The notes: a model not told the origin generated them from the letters alone. A stretch of 64,000 nt of DNA from Gluconacetobacter takamatsuzukensis (GCF_014174275.1 NZ_JABEQK010000002.1:372001-436000); one strand, 5' to 3'. Positions 1 through 10,687 are shown, numbered from the stretch's first letter. Numbers and translations: made by a program.

Positions 1-552
1 GGAGGTCACGGGCACGACCTCGGCCCCCAGCAGACGCATGCGAAACACGTTGGGCTTCTGCCGCTCGACGTCGGTGGCACCCATGTAGATGGTGCATTTC
101 AGCCCGAACAGCGCGCAGACGGTGGCGGTGGCCACGCCATGCTGCCCGGCCCCGGTCTCGGCCACGATCCGGCTGCGTCCCATCCGCCGGGCCAGCAGGA
201 TCTGGCCCATGACGTTGTTGAGCTTGTGCGAGCCGGTATGGTTCAACTCCTCGCGCTTCATGTAGATGCGCGCGCCGCCCAGTTCCTCGGTCAGGCGCCG
301 GGCGAACCACAGCGGGCTGGGCCGGCCCACATAATCCTTCAGGTAATAATCCAGCTCGCTGCGAAAGGCCGGGTCGGCCTTGGCCGCGGCATAGGCCGCG
401 TCCAGTTCCAGGACCAGCGGCATCAGCGTCTCGGCCACGAACCGGCCGCCGAAGATGCCGAAGCGGCCGCGCGGGTCCGGCCCGGTCCGCAGGCTGTTGG
501 GCAGCGCTCCTGCCACGCCGCGTTCCGCTCCGCTGGTGTCTGCTGCGCTCAC
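1..552 (-). CDS. trpB: Tryptophan synthase beta chain, N-terminal part (runs off the window)
   Basis: This PLP enzyme condenses indole with serine to make tryptophan and works with TrpA in the cytoplasm. The visible 184 residues start at a GTG (complement of 550-552) and run off the left edge. They contain [15 protein letters not shown] at about residues 31-45 and the PLP-lysine motif HTGSHKLNN, with Lys about 110. The sequence [14 protein letters not shown], which shapes the active site, is also present. No ATG start precedes the conserved block, so GTG is chosen. It is transcribed away from corA, and trpA would be expected beyond the left edge. Roughly the first 45 percent of the protein is seen, without frameshift. 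Confidence 0.95.
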   Translation of the reverse strand, partial: MSAADTSGAERGVAGALPNSLRTGPDPRGRFGIFGGRFVAETLMPLVLELDAAYAAAKADPAFRSELDYYLKDYVGRPSPLWFARRLTEELGGARIYMKREELNHTGSHKLNNVMGQILLARRMGRSRIVAETGAGQHGVATATVCALFGLKCTIYMGATDVERQKPNVFRMRLLGAEVVPVTS

Positions 553-714
553 GTCGTTCTCCGGACCCGATTAGATGCAGGATATCGGGTGTTCTGGACC
601 GCACGGCGAAAAATTACCAGCCTCGTCTCGCCGCCGCCCGGCCGGGGCCCCGGCCGATTTGACAGGCGCCGTAGGTCCCCCGATAGGAAGGGGAAGCGGA
701 GAAAGACAGCATCC

Positions 715-1689
715 ATGTTTGTTGCCCATTGTCCCGGTCAGCCCCCCCGGCCGATCGCCACCGAGGCCGACGCCACGGGCATCGCCTGGCTGGACCTGCT
801 GGACCCGACAGCCGACGAGCAGGCCCTGGCCGCCAGGATCACGGGCCAGCGCATCCCCACCCGCGCCGACCTCGAGGAAATCGAGAGTTCTTCGCGCCTG
901 TTCATGGAAGACGACGCCGTCTACCTCTCCACGCCGCTGGTGCGCCGCGTGCAGGACGATTTCTTCGTCTCGCCGGTCGGCTTCGTGCTGATGCGCGACC
1001 GGCTGCTGACCATCCGCTTCACCGAATTCTCCTCCTTCGACCTGATCGCCAAGCAGATCACCGGCACCAAGGAGAGCTACAGCGGCGACGAGGTCTCGGT
1101 CCTGCTGCTGGAAGCGGTGGTCGATCGCATGGCTGATATTCTGGAACATCTGGGCCAGTCGCTGGATACGCTGTCGCGCGACGTCTTCCAGGCCGACCAG
1201 CCGCGCCAGGCCGGCCGCGCCGACCAGATGCTGCGCACGCTGCTGCGCCGGGTCGGCCGCTCGGGCGACCTGGCTTCGTCGGTCCGCGACAGCCTGCTGG
1301 GCATGGAGCGGATCGCGATCTTCGTCAGCGAAAACAAGAAGCACGACCTGTCGGAAAAACTGCGCGACCGCATGAGCACGGTCGCGCGCGACATCGTGTC
1401 CCTGAACGATTTCGTGTCCCAGATCTCCAACAAGGTCCAGTTCCTGCTCGACGCTACGCTCGGCTTCATCAGCATCGAGCAGAATAACGGCATGAAGATC
1501 CTGACCGTGGTCAGCTTCATCGGCGTCGCACCGACGCTGGTCGCCGGCATCTACGGCATGAATTTCCACGATATTCCGGAACTGAACTGGAAATACGGCT
1601 ACTGGTATTCCCTGGCCCTGATGGCCGCGACGATCATCGTCCCCCTCCTGTGGTTCTGGCACCGAGGCTGGCTGGCCCGAGGCCGCTAA
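715..1689 (+). CDS. corA: CorA-family magnesium/cobalt transporter
   Basis: A 324-residue inner-membrane divalent-cation channel of the CorA family. The large cytoplasmic N-terminal domain is followed by two C-terminal membrane helices, and the signature GMN is at about residues 281-283 (IYGMNFHDIPELNW). The frame stays open upstream of 715, but that extension is low-complexity and unlike CorA. The ATG at 715 opens the family-like sequence and is preceded by a GGAGAAAG ribosome-binding site. It is divergent from trpB with a 162-bp gap. No partner gene is evident. Ion preference (Mg, Co or Zn) cannot be read from the sequence. Confidence 0.92.
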   Translation: MFVAHCPGQPPRPIATEADATGIAWLDLLDPTADEQALAARITGQRIPTRADLEEIESSSRLFMEDDAVYLSTPLVRRVQDDFFVSPVGFVLMRDRLLTIRFTEFSSFDLIAKQITGTKESYSGDEVSVLLLEAVVDRMADILEHLGQSLDTLSRDVFQADQPRQAGRADQMLRTLLRRVGRSGDLASSVRDSLLGMERIAIFVSENKKHDLSEKLRDRMSTVARDIVSLNDFVSQISNKVQFLLDATLGFISIEQNNGMKILTVVSFIGVAPTLVAGIYGMNFHDIPELNWKYGYWYSLALMAATIIVPLLWFWHRGWLARGR

Positions 1690-1734
1690 AAGGCAGCTTG
1701 CAAAGCCGCCCTGCCGGCGATCCGGCGCGCGGCC

Positions 1735-1763
1735 TTGACGATCGGCGCCGATTTCCTTATGAT
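1735..1763 (+). promoter_or_regulatory. Sigma-70-type promoter of rho
   Basis: TTGACG (1735-1740) and TATGAT (1758-1763) are separated by exactly 17 bases. Transcription would start near 1770, giving rho a leader of about 160 nucleotides that is pyrimidine-rich. Confidence 0.7.
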
Positions 1764-1930
1764 TTCGCTGTCTCTGGCGGGCTTTCGTCCGCCGGTTGCT
1801 CCCTCCGTATGGAACGTTGCTGGCCACTTTCCGGTTTATCCGGTTCTTTCTGGCAGGCGCACCTGATGCGCCGATGTCCAGGCCGATCGTTTCCCCCCCT
1901 TCTATGACCTGCCCATTCAAGGCAACCTGA

Positions 1931-3232
1931 ATGCATCTCGCCGAACTCAAGGCCAAAACCCCCGCGGACCTTCTGGCGTACGCCGAAAGCCTGCAGATCG
2001 AGAACGCATCGTCCCTGCGCAAGCAGGACATGATGTTCGCCATCCTCAAGACCCTCGCCGACAACGACCAGGCCATTCATGGCGAGGGAACGCTGGAAAT
2101 CCTGCCCGACGGGTTCGGTTTCCTGCGCTCGCCCGAGGCGAACTACCTGCCCGGGCCGGACGATATCTACATTTCCCCCAGCCAGGTGCGGCGTTTCGGG
2201 CTGCGGACGGGCGACACGGTCGAGGGGCAGATCCGCGCCCCGCGCGACGGTGAGCGCTATTTCGCGCTGCTGAAGGTCAACACCATCAATTTCGAGCCGC
2301 CCGAGGCGGTCCGTCATCGCATCAATTTCGACAATCTGACGCCGCTCTACCCCGAGCGCAGGCTGAAGATGGAAGTCGAGAGCAACGCGGTGGGCGGCGA
2401 GCCCGAAAAGGGCACCAAGGGCAGCAAGGGCCAGACCAAGGATTTCACCCCCCGGGTGATCGACCTGGTGTCGCCGATCGGCATGGGCCAGCGCGCGCTG
2501 ATCGTCGCCCCGCCGCGCACCGGCAAGACCGTGATGCTGCAAAGCATCGCCTCGTCCATCTCGGCCAACCATCCGGAAGTCTTCCTGATCGTGCTGCTGA
2601 TCGACGAGCGGCCCGAGGAAGTCACCGACATGGCGCGTTCGGTACGGGGCGAGGTCGTATCCTCGACCTTCGACGAACCCGCGACCCGGCACGTCCAGGT
2701 CACGGAAATGGTGCTGGAGAAGGCGAAACGGCTGGTCGAGCACAAGCGCGACGTGGTCATCCTGCTCGATTCCATCACCCGCCTGGCCCGCGCCTACAAC
2801 ACCGTGGTCCCGTCATCGGGCAAGGTGCTGACCGGCGGCGTGGACGCCAACGCCCTGCAGCGCCCCAAGCGCTTCTTCGGCGCGGCGCGCAACATCGAGG
2901 AAGGCGGCTCGCTGACCATCATCGCCACCGCGCTGATCGATACCGGCAGCCGCATGGACGAGGTGATTTTCGAGGAATTCAAGGGCACTGGCAACTCGGA
3001 GCTCATCCTCGACCGCAAGCTGGCCGACAAGCGCACCTTCCCGGCCATCGACATCACCAAGAGCGGCACCCGCAAGGAAGAATTGCTGGTCGAACGCTCG
3101 GAATTGTCGAAGATGTGGGTCCTGCGCCGCATCCTGGCGCCGATGGGCACCATGGACGCGATGGACTTCCTGCTGGACAAGCTGAAATACAGCAAGACCA
3201 ACAGGGATTTCTTCGACGCGATGAATACCTGA
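1931..3232 (+). CDS. rho: Transcription termination factor Rho
   Basis: A 433-residue hexameric RNA helicase that ends transcription at C-rich unstructured RNA. It shows the N-terminal Rho domain, the cold-shock-like primary RNA-binding fold (about 51-125, with [13 protein letters not shown]) and a RecA-type ATPase. Walker A is [10 protein letters not shown] at about 193-202 and Walker B is [10 protein letters not shown] at about 276-285. The Q-loop and R-loop region (about 320-400) is complete. Length is normal for the family. Rho adjacent to mnmE-mnmG-rsmG-parAB and hemE is the usual alphaproteobacterial origin neighbourhood. A strong promoter with a long leader lies upstream, and an intrinsic-type hairpin follows the stop. 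Confidence 0.98.
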   Translation: MHLAELKAKTPADLLAYAESLQIENASSLRKQDMMFAILKTLADNDQAIHGEGTLEILPDGFGFLRSPEANYLPGPDDIYISPSQVRRFGLRTGDTVEGQIRAPRDGERYFALLKVNTINFEPPEAVRHRINFDNLTPLYPERRLKMEVESNAVGGEPEKGTKGSKGQTKDFTPRVIDLVSPIGMGQRALIVAPPRTGKTVMLQSIASSISANHPEVFLIVLLIDERPEEVTDMARSVRGEVVSSTFDEPATRHVQVTEMVLEKAKRLVEHKRDVVILLDSITRLARAYNTVVPSSGKVLTGGVDANALQRPKRFFGAARNIEEGGSLTIIATALIDTGSRMDEVIFEEFKGTGNSELILDRKLADKRTFPAIDITKSGTRKEELLVERSELSKMWVLRRILAPMGTMDAMDFLLDKLKYSKTNRDFFDAMNT

Positions 3233-3243
3233 AGACAATGGGG

Positions 3244-3284
3244 CAGGGGCCGGAGCGATCCGGCCCCTGTTTCCGTTCTTTTTT
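3244..3284 (+). terminator. Rho-independent terminator after rho
   Basis: Perfect 11-bp GC-rich stem (CAGGGGCCGGA at 3244-3254 with TCCGGCCCCTG at 3259-3269), a GCGA loop, then a T-rich run. It abuts a copy of the dispersed repeat beginning at 3275. Confidence 0.8.
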
Positions 3285-3405
3285 GAAAAAAAGAACCAAA
3301 AAACTTCTGATCTATTAGGTTTCGTCCCGAAACGAAGCCCTTCCCACCACACCGATCCAAAACGAATAAAAGTCTTTTGGCTTCTTTTTCGTAAGACAAA
3401 AGAAG
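3275..3405. repeat. Dispersed intergenic element, copy A (degenerate right hairpin)
   Basis: The left hairpin is GTTCTTTTTT-GA-AAAAAAGAAC (3275-3296). The right half matches AAAGTCTTTTTGCTTC of the other copies, but its hairpin (3381-3405) is imperfect. It lies between the convergent genes rho and the quinone oxidoreductase. Orientation is the same as copies G and H. Confidence 0.8.
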
Positions 3406-3409
3406 ATTT

Positions 3410-4381
3410 TCACGGCAACAGGATCGTGCTCCCTGTCGTCCCCCGAGACTCCAAAGCCGTCTGCGCCGCCCCAGCATCCGCCAGCGCAAACCGCTGCCCG
3501 ATGCGCACGCTCAGCACCCCCTGAATGATCAGGTCGAACAATTCCTTGGACCCGGCCAGCAGGGCCGAACGCTGGGCGAGATAAGTCGTCAACCCCGGCC
3601 GCGTCAGATACAGGCTGCCGCGCGTCGCCAGCATGCCCACCGAAACGCCCGTAACCTCGCCCGACGCATTGCCGTAGCTGACCATCAGCCCGCGCGGCGC
3701 AAGACAATCGAGGCTGGCGACGAATGTATCCTTGCCCACGCTGTCATAGACCACCGGCACCATGGCGCCGTCGGTCAGCTTGCGCACGCGCGCGGCCAGA
3801 TTGTCATGCCCGACCAGGATCTCGGCCGCGCCGTTCTGCCGCGCCAGTTCGCCCTTTTCCTCGGTCGAAACCACGCCGATCACACGCACGCCCAGATGCC
3901 GCGCCCACTGGCACAGCAGCAGCCCGACCCCACCGGCCGCCGCGTGGACCAGAATCGTCTCGCCGGCGCGCACCTCACGGACTTCGCGCAACAGCATGTG
4001 GGCCGTCAGGCCCCGCAACATGCAGCCGGCGGCGATATCGAAGGGAATATCCGGCGGCAGCGGCACAACCCGATCGGCCGCGATGGTGCGGCATTCGCCA
4101 TAGCCGCCCAGCGCCGTGGGATAGGCCACCCGATCCCCAGGCTCGAAATCGGTCACGCCCGCCCCGGCGGCCATGACCACGCCGGCCCCCTCCATCCCCA
4201 GGATGGCCGGCAGGGCGGGCACCTTGTACAGGCCGGTGCGGAAATAGATGTCGATGTAATTGACGCCGATCGCCTCCTGCCGGATCAGGATTTCACCCCG
4301 GCCGGGAACGGGCGTGGGCAGCGTCTCCAGTTGCAGAACCTCGGGGCCGCCATAGCCGTGGATGCGGATTGCCCTGTACAT
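3410..4381 (-). CDS. Zinc-free quinone oxidoreductase, MDR family (Qor-like)
   Basis: A 323-residue NADPH:quinone oxidoreductase of the medium-chain dehydrogenase/reductase superfamily. It has the N-terminal GroES-like domain ([14 protein letters not shown] at about 45-58) and a Rossmann domain with the [14 protein letters not shown] nucleotide-binding loop at about 147-160. The zinc-ligand cysteines of alcohol dehydrogenases are absent, as in Qor. The start at 4381 gives the family N-terminus ([16 protein letters not shown]). A further 54 in-frame codons upstream do not look coding. It converges on rho with repeat copy A between them. Physiological substrate unknown. Confidence 0.9.
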   Translation of the reverse strand: MYRAIRIHGYGGPEVLQLETLPTPVPGRGEILIRQEAIGVNYIDIYFRTGLYKVPALPAILGMEGAGVVMAAGAGVTDFEPGDRVAYPTALGGYGECRTIAADRVVPLPPDIPFDIAAGCMLRGLTAHMLLREVREVRAGETILVHAAAGGVGLLLCQWARHLGVRVIGVVSTEEKGELARQNGAAEILVGHDNLAARVRKLTDGAMVPVVYDSVGKDTFVASLDCLAPRGLMVSYGNASGEVTGVSVGMLATRGSLYLTRPGLTTYLAQRSALLAGSKELFDLIIQGVLSVRIGQRFALADAGAAQTALESRGTTGSTILLP

Positions 4382-4416
4382 CGCCTGTATCCCTTTTCCT
4401 GTTCTGCCCGGCCGTA

Positions 4417-4890
4417 TCAGGCGTCCTGGTTCGCCAGCGCGGGGATCGGCGCCCGCTCCAGTTCCAGAAGATAGATCTTGTCCGTCAGCCCACCGTCCCC
4501 GGAATACCCGCCCAACCCCTGGGTCGAGACGACACGATGGCACGGAATCAGGATCGGAATCGGGTTGGCCCCGTTGGCCTGCCCGATGGACCGGGGCGAC
4601 CCGCCGACCTGCAGGGCCAGGTCGCGATAGGTCCGGGTCTCACCCAGCGGGATTCCGCGCAGCGCCTGCCACACTGCCTGCCGATAGGGCGTGCCGTACG
4701 GCGCCAGCGGCAGGTCCGCGAAATCGTCCGCTACCCCGTCGAAATAGGCGTCGAGCCGGTCGCAGGCCTGCCGCAGCAACGGCGTCTCGTCCTGATCGCG
4801 CCCCCAGCCCCAGTCCAGGGCGACGATCGCGCCGTCTTCCTCGGTCAGGGTCAGATCCCCGATGGGCGAGTGCATCGAAAGCTGCGGCAT
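4417..4890 (-). CDS. ogt: Methylated-DNA--[protein]-cysteine S-methyltransferase
   Basis: A 157-residue suicide repair protein that moves the methyl group of O6-methylguanine to its own cysteine. The active-site motif PCHRVV is at about residues 120-125, preceded by the HTH segment SPRSIGQANGANPIPILIP. The ATG at 4890 gives a compact N-terminal domain (MPQLSMHSPIGDLTLTEED). An open frame continues far upstream opposite mnmE/mnmG, but it is antisense shadow. The gene lies 35 bp upstream of the quinone oxidoreductase on the same strand and may be cotranscribed with it. It is divergent from mnmE. Confidence 0.93.
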   Translation of the reverse strand: MPQLSMHSPIGDLTLTEEDGAIVALDWGWGRDQDETPLLRQACDRLDAYFDGVADDFADLPLAPYGTPYRQAVWQALRGIPLGETRTYRDLALQVGGSPRSIGQANGANPIPILIPCHRVVSTQGLGGYSGDGGLTDKIYLLELERAPIPALANQDA

Positions 4891-5022
4891 ACCGGTCGTC
4901 CGTTCCCTTGATCCTGTATCCCGCACCATATCGGGACTGTCTGGTATTCTGTACCCTTCCGCCACAGGTTGCGACATGCAAGAGCGGCAAGCAGGCGCGA
5001 GATGACGACAGGACCCGACACG

Positions 5023-6330
5023 ATGCCCCCCGAACGGACCCAACCCGACGCACCGATCTTTGCCCTGGCCAGCGGGGCAGGGCGCGCGGCCATCGCGGTC
5101 ATGCGCCTGACCGGGGCGGGATGCGGCGCGATCCTCCGCCATCTGTGCGGCACGCTGCCGGCCCCGCGCCGGGCCACCCTGCGCGGATTGCGCCACGGGT
5201 CCATGCTGCTGGACCGCGCGCTGGTACTGTGGTTTCCCGGCCCCAACAGCTATACCGGCGAAGACAGCGCGGAACTCCACCTCCATGCCGGGCCTGCCGT
5301 CATCGCCGCCGTGGCCGACGCGCTGGTGGCCCTGGGCGCCCGCCCGGCCGAACCGGGCGAGTTCACCCGCCGCGCCTTCATGAACGGACGGCTGGACCTG
5401 ATCGAGGCCGAAGGCATCGCCGACCTGATCGACGCCGAAACCGAAGCCCAGCGCCGCCAGGCGCTGGAACAGGCCGACGGCAGCCTGAGCCACCTGTACG
5501 ACGGATGGGCCACACGCCTGCGCACCGTGCTGGCCCATCAGGAAGCCCTGATCGACTTCCCCGACGAAGACCTTCCACCCGCGATCGAACAGGCGCTGCT
5601 CGACGCACTGCGCACGCTGGCGGCCGAAATGCGCGCCCATCTCGACGATGGCGGCCGGGGCGAGCGCCTGCGCCGGGGCCTGCTGTTCGCCATCGTCGGC
5701 GCCCCCAATGTCGGCAAGTCCAGCCTGCTGAACCGGCTGGCCGACCGCGACGTGGCCATCGTCTCGCCCCGCGCCGGCACCACGCGCGACGCAATCGAGG
5801 TGCGGGTGGTGCTGGGCGACGTCCCCGTCACCCTGATCGACACCGCCGGCCTGCGCGAAACCGAGGACGAGATCGAGGCCGAGGGCGTCCGCCGCGCCCT
5901 GTTTCACGTGAAACAGGCCGACTGCGTCATCGGCATGTTCGACGGCGACACCCCGCCAGCCGATCTCCCCCAAAACGCCATCCTGGTCCGCAACAAGATC
6001 GACCTCGCACCCCCGGCAGACGGCCCCCCCGACACCATCGCCATCAGCGTCCAGCAGGGCACCGGCCTGCCAAGCCTGACCGAAGCGCTGGCCGACCGCG
6101 CCCGCGCCCTGACCGCCGCACAGGCCGGCCCGCCCCTGACGCGTGCACGCCATCGCGCCGCGATCGAAGAAAGCGCTGGCCATCTGGCCGCCGCACTCGA
6201 TATGCACTGGCCAGAGATGCGGGGCGAGGAGATGCGCCTGGCGATGCGCGCCCTGGGCCGGCTGACCGGCGCGGTCGGGGTCGAGGATCTGCTGGACACT
6301 GTCTTCGGCCAGTTCTGCATCGGCAAGTAA
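5023..6330 (+). CDS. mnmE: tRNA uridine-5-carboxymethylaminomethyl GTPase MnmE (TrmE)
   Basis: A 435-residue GTPase that, with MnmG, installs the cmnm5 group on wobble U34 of certain tRNAs. The order is an N-terminal tetrahydrofolate-binding domain ([10 protein letters not shown]), a helical domain, and a G domain with P-loop GAPNVGKS at about 226-233 and DTAGLRE. It ends in the invariant C-terminus FCIGK. The ATG at 5023 has an ACAGGA site at good spacing; 5002 is an alternative start. A parS palindrome lies inside the gene at 5900-5915 and encodes the peptide LFHVKQ. First gene of mnmE-mnmG-rsmG-parA-parB. Confidence 0.96.
   Translation: MPPERTQPDAPIFALASGAGRAAIAVMRLTGAGCGAILRHLCGTLPAPRRATLRGLRHGSMLLDRALVLWFPGPNSYTGEDSAELHLHAGPAVIAAVADALVALGARPAEPGEFTRRAFMNGRLDLIEAEGIADLIDAETEAQRRQALEQADGSLSHLYDGWATRLRTVLAHQEALIDFPDEDLPPAIEQALLDALRTLAAEMRAHLDDGGRGERLRRGLLFAIVGAPNVGKSSLLNRLADRDVAIVSPRAGTTRDAIEVRVVLGDVPVTLIDTAGLRETEDEIEAEGVRRALFHVKQADCVIGMFDGDTPPADLPQNAILVRNKIDLAPPADGPPDTIAISVQQGTGLPSLTEALADRARALTAAQAGPPLTRARHRAAIEESAGHLAAALDMHWPEMRGEEMRLAMRALGRLTGAVGVEDLLDTVFGQFCIGK
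5900..5915. promoter_or_regulatory. parS centromere site 1 (inside mnmE)
   Basis: TGTTTCACGTGAAACA is a perfect 16-bp palindrome identical to the chromosomal parS recognised by ParB in many bacteria. It is read in frame as part of mnmE and lies about 3.7 kb from parB and 10 kb from the oriC candidate. Confidence 0.93.
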
Positions 6331-6345
6331 GGGGAGCGGACAAGC

Positions 6346-8208
6346 GTGGCTGGCGAATACGACGTCATCGTCATTGGCGGGGGGCATGCGGGGTGCGAGG
6401 CCGCGGCGGCATCGGCCCGGTGCGGCGCGCGCACGCTCCTGCTGACGCATCGTCGGGACACGATCGGCGCCATGTCCTGCAACCCGGCCATCGGCGGCAT
6501 CGGCAAGGGCCATCTGGTGCGCGAGATCGACGCGCTGGACGGGCTGATGGGCCGCGCCGCCGACCGGGCCGGAATTCACTTCAAGCTGCTGAACCGCTCC
6601 AAGGGCCCGGCCGTCCACGGCCCGCGCGCCCAGGCCGACCGCTCGCTCTACCGGCGCGCCATCCAGGACCTGCTGGCCGAAACCCCGAATCTGGACATTG
6701 CGGAAGGCGGGACAGGGGACCTGATCATCGATCCCGCCGGCCAGGTCGCCGGCGTGGTGTGCGAAGACGGGCGCCGCATCGCGGCGGGCGCCGTGGTGCT
6801 GACCGCCGGCACCTTCCTGCGCGGCGTGATCCATATCGGCCATGACAGCCACCCGGCCGGCCGGGTGGGCGAAGCCCCGGCCCAGGCACTGGGCGAGCGG
6901 TTGCAGGCGCTGGGCCTGCCAATGGCCCGCCTCAAGACCGGCACACCGGCCCGGCTGGACCGCACGACGATCGACTGGGACAATCTGGCCGAAGACAAAG
7001 GCGACGCCGAACCCGAACCCTTCAGCCGCCTGACCGCCACGCTCGACAATCCGCAACTCTCCTGCCGCATCACCGCCACCACGGCACGGACCCATGCGCT
7101 GATCCGCGAGCACCTGCATCTCTCCGCCGTCTATGGCGGCGCCATCGCCGGGCGCGGCCCGCGCTACTGCCCCTCGATCGAGGACAAGGTGGTCCGGTTC
7201 GCCGAACGCGACAGTCACCAGATCTTCCTCGAGCCCGAGGCCCTGCCGGGCAACGAGGGCGGCGACCTGGTCTACCCCAACGGCATCTCGACCAGCCTGC
7301 CGGCCGATATCCAGGAACGGATGATCCATTCCATCCCCGGCCTGGAACAATGCCGCATCGTGCGCCCCGGCTACGCGGTGGAATATGATTACGTCGATCC
7401 CCGCGCCCTCAGCCCGACGCTGGAACTGACAGCCCTCCCGCGCCTGTTCCTCGCCGGCCAGATCAACGGCACGACAGGCTACGAGGAAGCCGGCGCGCAA
7501 GGCCTCCTCGCCGGCCTCAACGCCGCCCGCCGCGCCGGGGGCGGGCAGGGGGTCAGCATCGATCGCGGCACCGCCTATCTGGGCGTGATGATCGACGACC
7601 TGACCACGCAGGGCGTGTCCGAACCCTATCGGATGTTCACTTCGCGCTCCGAATACCGGCTCAGCCTGCGGGCCGACAATGCCGATCTGCGCCTGACCGG
7701 CCTGGGCATCGACTGGGGCTGCATCGGCGCCGAACGCACCCGCCTGTTCACCGCCGACCGCACCGCCATCGACACGGCCATGCAACGTGCGGCCCAGGAG
7801 AACTTCCTGCCCGACAGCCTGCAACAGGCCGGCATCACGGTCTCCGCCGACGGGCGGCGCCGCACCCTGCTCGACGTCCTGGCCACCGCCGCCACGCCAG
7901 GGCAGGTGGCACAGATCGCCCCCTGGTTCGCCGACCTCGCACCCCGCATCCGCCGCCATGTCGAAACCGAAGCCCGCTATAGCGGCTATCTGGCCCGCCA
8001 AGCGCGCGAGATCCGGCAATTGGAGGCCGAAACCCGCATCGCCCTCCCGCCCGATCTCGACTACCGCCATATCGGCGGCCTGAGCAGCGAGATGCAGGAA
8101 CGCCTGGCCACGGCCCGCCCCGCCAGCTTCAGCGCCGCCCAACGCATCCCCGGCATCACCCCCTCGGCGCTGACGGCGCTGCTCGCCCACATCCGTCAGG
8201 TGGCCTGA
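6346..8208 (+). CDS. mnmG: tRNA uridine-5-carboxymethylaminomethyl modification enzyme MnmG (GidA)
   Basis: A 620-residue FAD- and NADH-dependent partner of MnmE in wobble-uridine modification. The FAD dinucleotide fold is at the N-terminus ([12 protein letters not shown] at about 9-20). Family signatures [22 protein letters not shown] and YCPSIEDK follow, and the helical tRNA-binding C-terminus ends near [15 protein letters not shown]. The GTG at 6346 follows mnmE by 15 bp with a GGGGAGCGG site. Its TGA stop overlaps the ATG of rsmG (TGATG), indicating translational coupling. Confidence 0.97.
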   Translation: MAGEYDVIVIGGGHAGCEAAAASARCGARTLLLTHRRDTIGAMSCNPAIGGIGKGHLVREIDALDGLMGRAADRAGIHFKLLNRSKGPAVHGPRAQADRSLYRRAIQDLLAETPNLDIAEGGTGDLIIDPAGQVAGVVCEDGRRIAAGAVVLTAGTFLRGVIHIGHDSHPAGRVGEAPAQALGERLQALGLPMARLKTGTPARLDRTTIDWDNLAEDKGDAEPEPFSRLTATLDNPQLSCRITATTARTHALIREHLHLSAVYGGAIAGRGPRYCPSIEDKVVRFAERDSHQIFLEPEALPGNEGGDLVYPNGISTSLPADIQERMIHSIPGLEQCRIVRPGYAVEYDYVDPRALSPTLELTALPRLFLAGQINGTTGYEEAGAQGLLAGLNAARRAGGGQGVSIDRGTAYLGVMIDDLTTQGVSEPYRMFTSRSEYRLSLRADNADLRLTGLGIDWGCIGAERTRLFTADRTAIDTAMQRAAQENFLPDSLQQAGITVSADGRRRTLLDVLATAATPGQVAQIAPWFADLAPRIRRHVETEARYSGYLARQAREIRQLEAETRIALPPDLDYRHIGGLSSEMQERLATARPASFSAAQRIPGITPSALTALLAHIRQVA

Positions 8209-8828
8209 TGTTTCACGTGAAACCCGACACTCTCCCCGCCGATCTCGCCCAGCGCCTGGACCGCTTCGCCGAAATCCTTACCCGCTGGAACAGCCGCATC
8301 AACCTGGTCTCCCCCCGCGATCTCCCCCATCTATGGGACCGCCATATCGCGGACTCGCTGCAACTGGCCTCGCTGATCCCGCCCGGCATCCGCCTGGCCG
8401 ATCTCGGGTCGGGCGGCGGCTTCCCCGGCCTGATCATCGCCATCGCGACCGACGCCGACGTCACGCTGATCGAATCCGACCAGCGCAAGGCCGCCTTCCT
8501 GCGCGAGGCCGCGCGGGCCGCCGGCGCCCGCGTCACCGTGCTGGCGCGCAGGATCGAGGATGTCGACATCGCGCCGGTGCACATCGTCACCGCCCGCGCG
8601 CTGGCCGCCCTGCCGCAATTGCTGGAATGGAGCAGCCGCCTGCTGGCGCCCGACGGGTTCTGCCTGTTCCTGAAAGGCAGAAATGTCGACGATGAGTTGA
8701 CCTCGGCCGCCGCCGACTGGCACATGGCGGTATCCCGATTGCCTAGCCGCACCAATGCGGACGGTACCATTCTCAAACTGGGTGAAATCACGCGTGCCAG
8801 ACACTCAGAACGCGCAACGGGCCCCTGA
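8208..8828 (+). CDS. rsmG: 16S rRNA (guanine-527-N7)-methyltransferase RsmG (GidB)
   Basis: A 206-residue SAM-dependent methyltransferase that modifies G527 of 16S rRNA; in other species loss gives low-level streptomycin resistance. The SAM-binding loop is [13 protein letters not shown] at about 64-76. The ATG overlaps the mnmG stop. The first codons (MFHVKP) are themselves part of a parS-like palindrome at 8209-8224. Its 3' end overlaps the likely GTG start of parA. Length is typical. Confidence 0.95.
   Translation: MFHVKPDTLPADLAQRLDRFAEILTRWNSRINLVSPRDLPHLWDRHIADSLQLASLIPPGIRLADLGSGGGFPGLIIAIATDADVTLIESDQRKAAFLREAARAAGARVTVLARRIEDVDIAPVHIVTARALAALPQLLEWSSRLLAPDGFCLFLKGRNVDDELTSAAADWHMAVSRLPSRTNADGTILKLGEITRARHSERATGP
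8209..8224. promoter_or_regulatory. parS centromere site 2 (start of rsmG)
   Basis: TGTTTCACGTGAAACC matches the parS palindrome at 15 of 16 positions. It overlaps the mnmG stop and codes for the first residues of RsmG, with its first base inside the ATG. Confidence 0.85.
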
Positions 8829-9636
8829 CGCCGCGCGCGCTTCCTGCATTCTCGCCCTCGCCAACCAGAAAGGCGGGGTGGGCAAGACAACGACGGCCAT
8901 CAACCTGGCCGCCGGACTGGCCGAACGCGGCCTGTCCGTCCTGCTGATCGACCTCGACCCGCAGGGCAACGCCTCGACTGGCCTGGGCATCGGCTACGAT
9001 GCAAGACGACAGGGCACCTACGCCCTGCTGATGGACGATGTCCCGATGGCCGACCTGGCCCAGGACACCGAAATTCCCGGCCTCAAGATCATCGCCGCCG
9101 ATACCGAACTGGCCGGCGCCGAGCTGGAACTGGTCATGACCGACCGGCGCGAATTCCGCCTGCGCGATGCCGTCACCCGTGCGGGCAGCCATTTCGACGT
9201 GGTCCTGATCGACTGCCCGCCCAGCCTGGGCCTGCTGACGCTGAACGCGCTGGTCGCGTCCGACGGCGTCATCGTGCCCCTGCAATGCGAATTTTTTGCG
9301 CTGGAGGGCATCAGCCAGTTGGTCCGCACCGTCGACCGGGTGCGCCGGGCCTTCAATTCCGACCTGCATGTGGCCGGCATCGTGCTGACGATGTACGACC
9401 GGCGCAACAACCTGTCTGAACTGGTTGCCGCCGACGCGCGCAGCTTCTTCGGCGAACAGGTGATGGAAACGCTGATTCCGCGCAATATCCGCATCTCCGA
9501 GGCCCAGAGCCATGGCCGCTCGGTCATGGCCTATGACGGCCGGTCCAGCGGTGCCATGGCCTACCAGGCCCTGGCGGACGAGGTCATCGCCCGGAGCGGC
9601 CTGAAGACACCCAGAAAGAAGAAGGCGCGGGCATGA
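8794..9636 (+). CDS. parA: Chromosome partitioning ATPase ParA (Soj)
   Basis: A 280-residue Walker-type ATPase that forms ATP-dependent dimers on nucleoid DNA and, with ParB-parS, moves newly replicated origins apart. The deviant Walker [13 protein letters not shown] is at about 24-35, and [18 protein letters not shown] gives the Walker B region. The GTG at 8794, inside the rsmG 3' end, yields a normal-length protein. GTG 8782 and ATG 8755 are alternatives. It overlaps parB by 4 bases (ATGA). It lacks the long N-terminal HTH of plasmid ParA, so it is the chromosomal type. Confidence 0.96.
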   Translation: MPDTQNAQRAPDAARASCILALANQKGGVGKTTTAINLAAGLAERGLSVLLIDLDPQGNASTGLGIGYDARRQGTYALLMDDVPMADLAQDTEIPGLKIIAADTELAGAELELVMTDRREFRLRDAVTRAGSHFDVVLIDCPPSLGLLTLNALVASDGVIVPLQCEFFALEGISQLVRTVDRVRRAFNSDLHVAGIVLTMYDRRNNLSELVAADARSFFGEQVMETLIPRNIRISEAQSHGRSVMAYDGRSSGAMAYQALADEVIARSGLKTPRKKKARA

Positions 9637-10526
9637 GCACGAAGAAAGAGCAGTCACGTCCCCGCCTCGGTCGCGGCCTCGCCGCCCTGCTGGGCGACCA
9701 GGCCCCCGCCGCCATCGCCCGCGTCTCGGGCCGGACAGAGCAGGACCGCACCGGCACGCTGGGCGTCGACCAGCTCGAACCCGGGCCGTTCCAGCCCCGC
9801 CAGGTGATGGAGCCCGAAGCCCTGTCCGAACTGGCCGATTCCATCCGCACGCGCGGCATCCTGCAACCGATCCTGGTCCGCCCGCATCCGGGGCGCGAAG
9901 GACATTACCAGATCATCGCCGGCGAACGCCGCTGGCGCGCGGCACAACTCGCCTCGTTGCACGAGGTCCCGGTCCATATCCGCGCCCTCGATGACGGCGA
10001 CGCCATGGCCGCCGCCCTGGTCGAAAACCTGCAACGCGCCGACCTCAACGCGGTCGAAGAGGCCGAGGGTCTGCAACGGCTGTTACAGGATTACGGCCTG
10101 ACGCAGGAGGAACTGGCCGGCGCATTGGGCAAGTCGCGCTCCCACGTCGCCAACATGGTGCGCCTTCTCAACCTGCCTCAACCGGTGCGCGCGGCCCTGC
10201 GCGACGGCCGGCTGACGGCCGGCCACGCCCGCGCGCTGCTGGCCCACCCCGACCCGGTCGCGGCCCTCAAGACGGTGCTGGAGCAGGGGCTGAACGTCCG
10301 CCAGACCGAAGCCCTGGTCCAGAAAGCCGTCCGCCAGCCCGCCAAGCCGGCCCCGGCCGAAGCCGCCGAACGCAAGAACCCCGAAATCCAGGTCCTGGAA
10401 CGCGACCTCACCGCCCGGCTGGGCCTGAAAGTCCAAATCTCGTTCGACGGGCGCGGCGGGGCCATCCGCATCCTCTATCAGTCGCTCGATCAGTTCGATA
10501 CCGTGCTTGCACGTCTGAACGGCTGA
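9633..10526 (+). CDS. parB: Chromosome partitioning CTPase/DNA-binding protein ParB (Spo0J)
   Basis: A 297-residue ParB that binds parS and spreads as a CTP-dependent clamp. The N-terminal basic segment [13 protein letters not shown] (ParA-contact region) is followed by the CTP-binding motifs [11 protein letters not shown] (about 92-102) and [16 protein letters not shown] (about 131-146). The HTH is [20 protein letters not shown] at about 154-173, and a C-terminal dimerisation domain ends the protein. It is translationally coupled to parA. Both likely target sites (5900 and 8209) lie upstream in the same operon. Confidence 0.97.
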   Translation: MSTKKEQSRPRLGRGLAALLGDQAPAAIARVSGRTEQDRTGTLGVDQLEPGPFQPRQVMEPEALSELADSIRTRGILQPILVRPHPGREGHYQIIAGERRWRAAQLASLHEVPVHIRALDDGDAMAAALVENLQRADLNAVEEAEGLQRLLQDYGLTQEELAGALGKSRSHVANMVRLLNLPQPVRAALRDGRLTAGHARALLAHPDPVAALKTVLEQGLNVRQTEALVQKAVRQPAKPAPAEAAERKNPEIQVLERDLTARLGLKVQISFDGRGGAIRILYQSLDQFDTVLARLNG

Positions 10527-10556
10527 GAATGCAGGACATTTTTTCGATAAAACCGC

Positions 10557-10584
10557 TTGCCCTCCTCACCCGACGCTGTTAGAA
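10557..10584 (+). promoter_or_regulatory. Promoter of tRNA-Lys
   Basis: TTGCCC (10557-10562) and TTAGAA (10579-10584) with a 16-base spacer, ending 27 bases before the mature tRNA. Confidence 0.5.
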
Positions 10585-10611
10585 GCGCGTCACCCGAGAG
10601 GGACACTCCAT

Positions 10612-10687
<76 letters not shown>

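Noticed and set aside
4417-8190. Very long minus-strand open frame (over 1200 codons) opposite mnmE and mnmG
   Set aside because: Only its last 157 codons are coding (ogt). The rest is antisense to mnmE/mnmG with Gly/Ala/Gln/Asp-rich, non-protein-like composition typical of GC-rich shadow frames.
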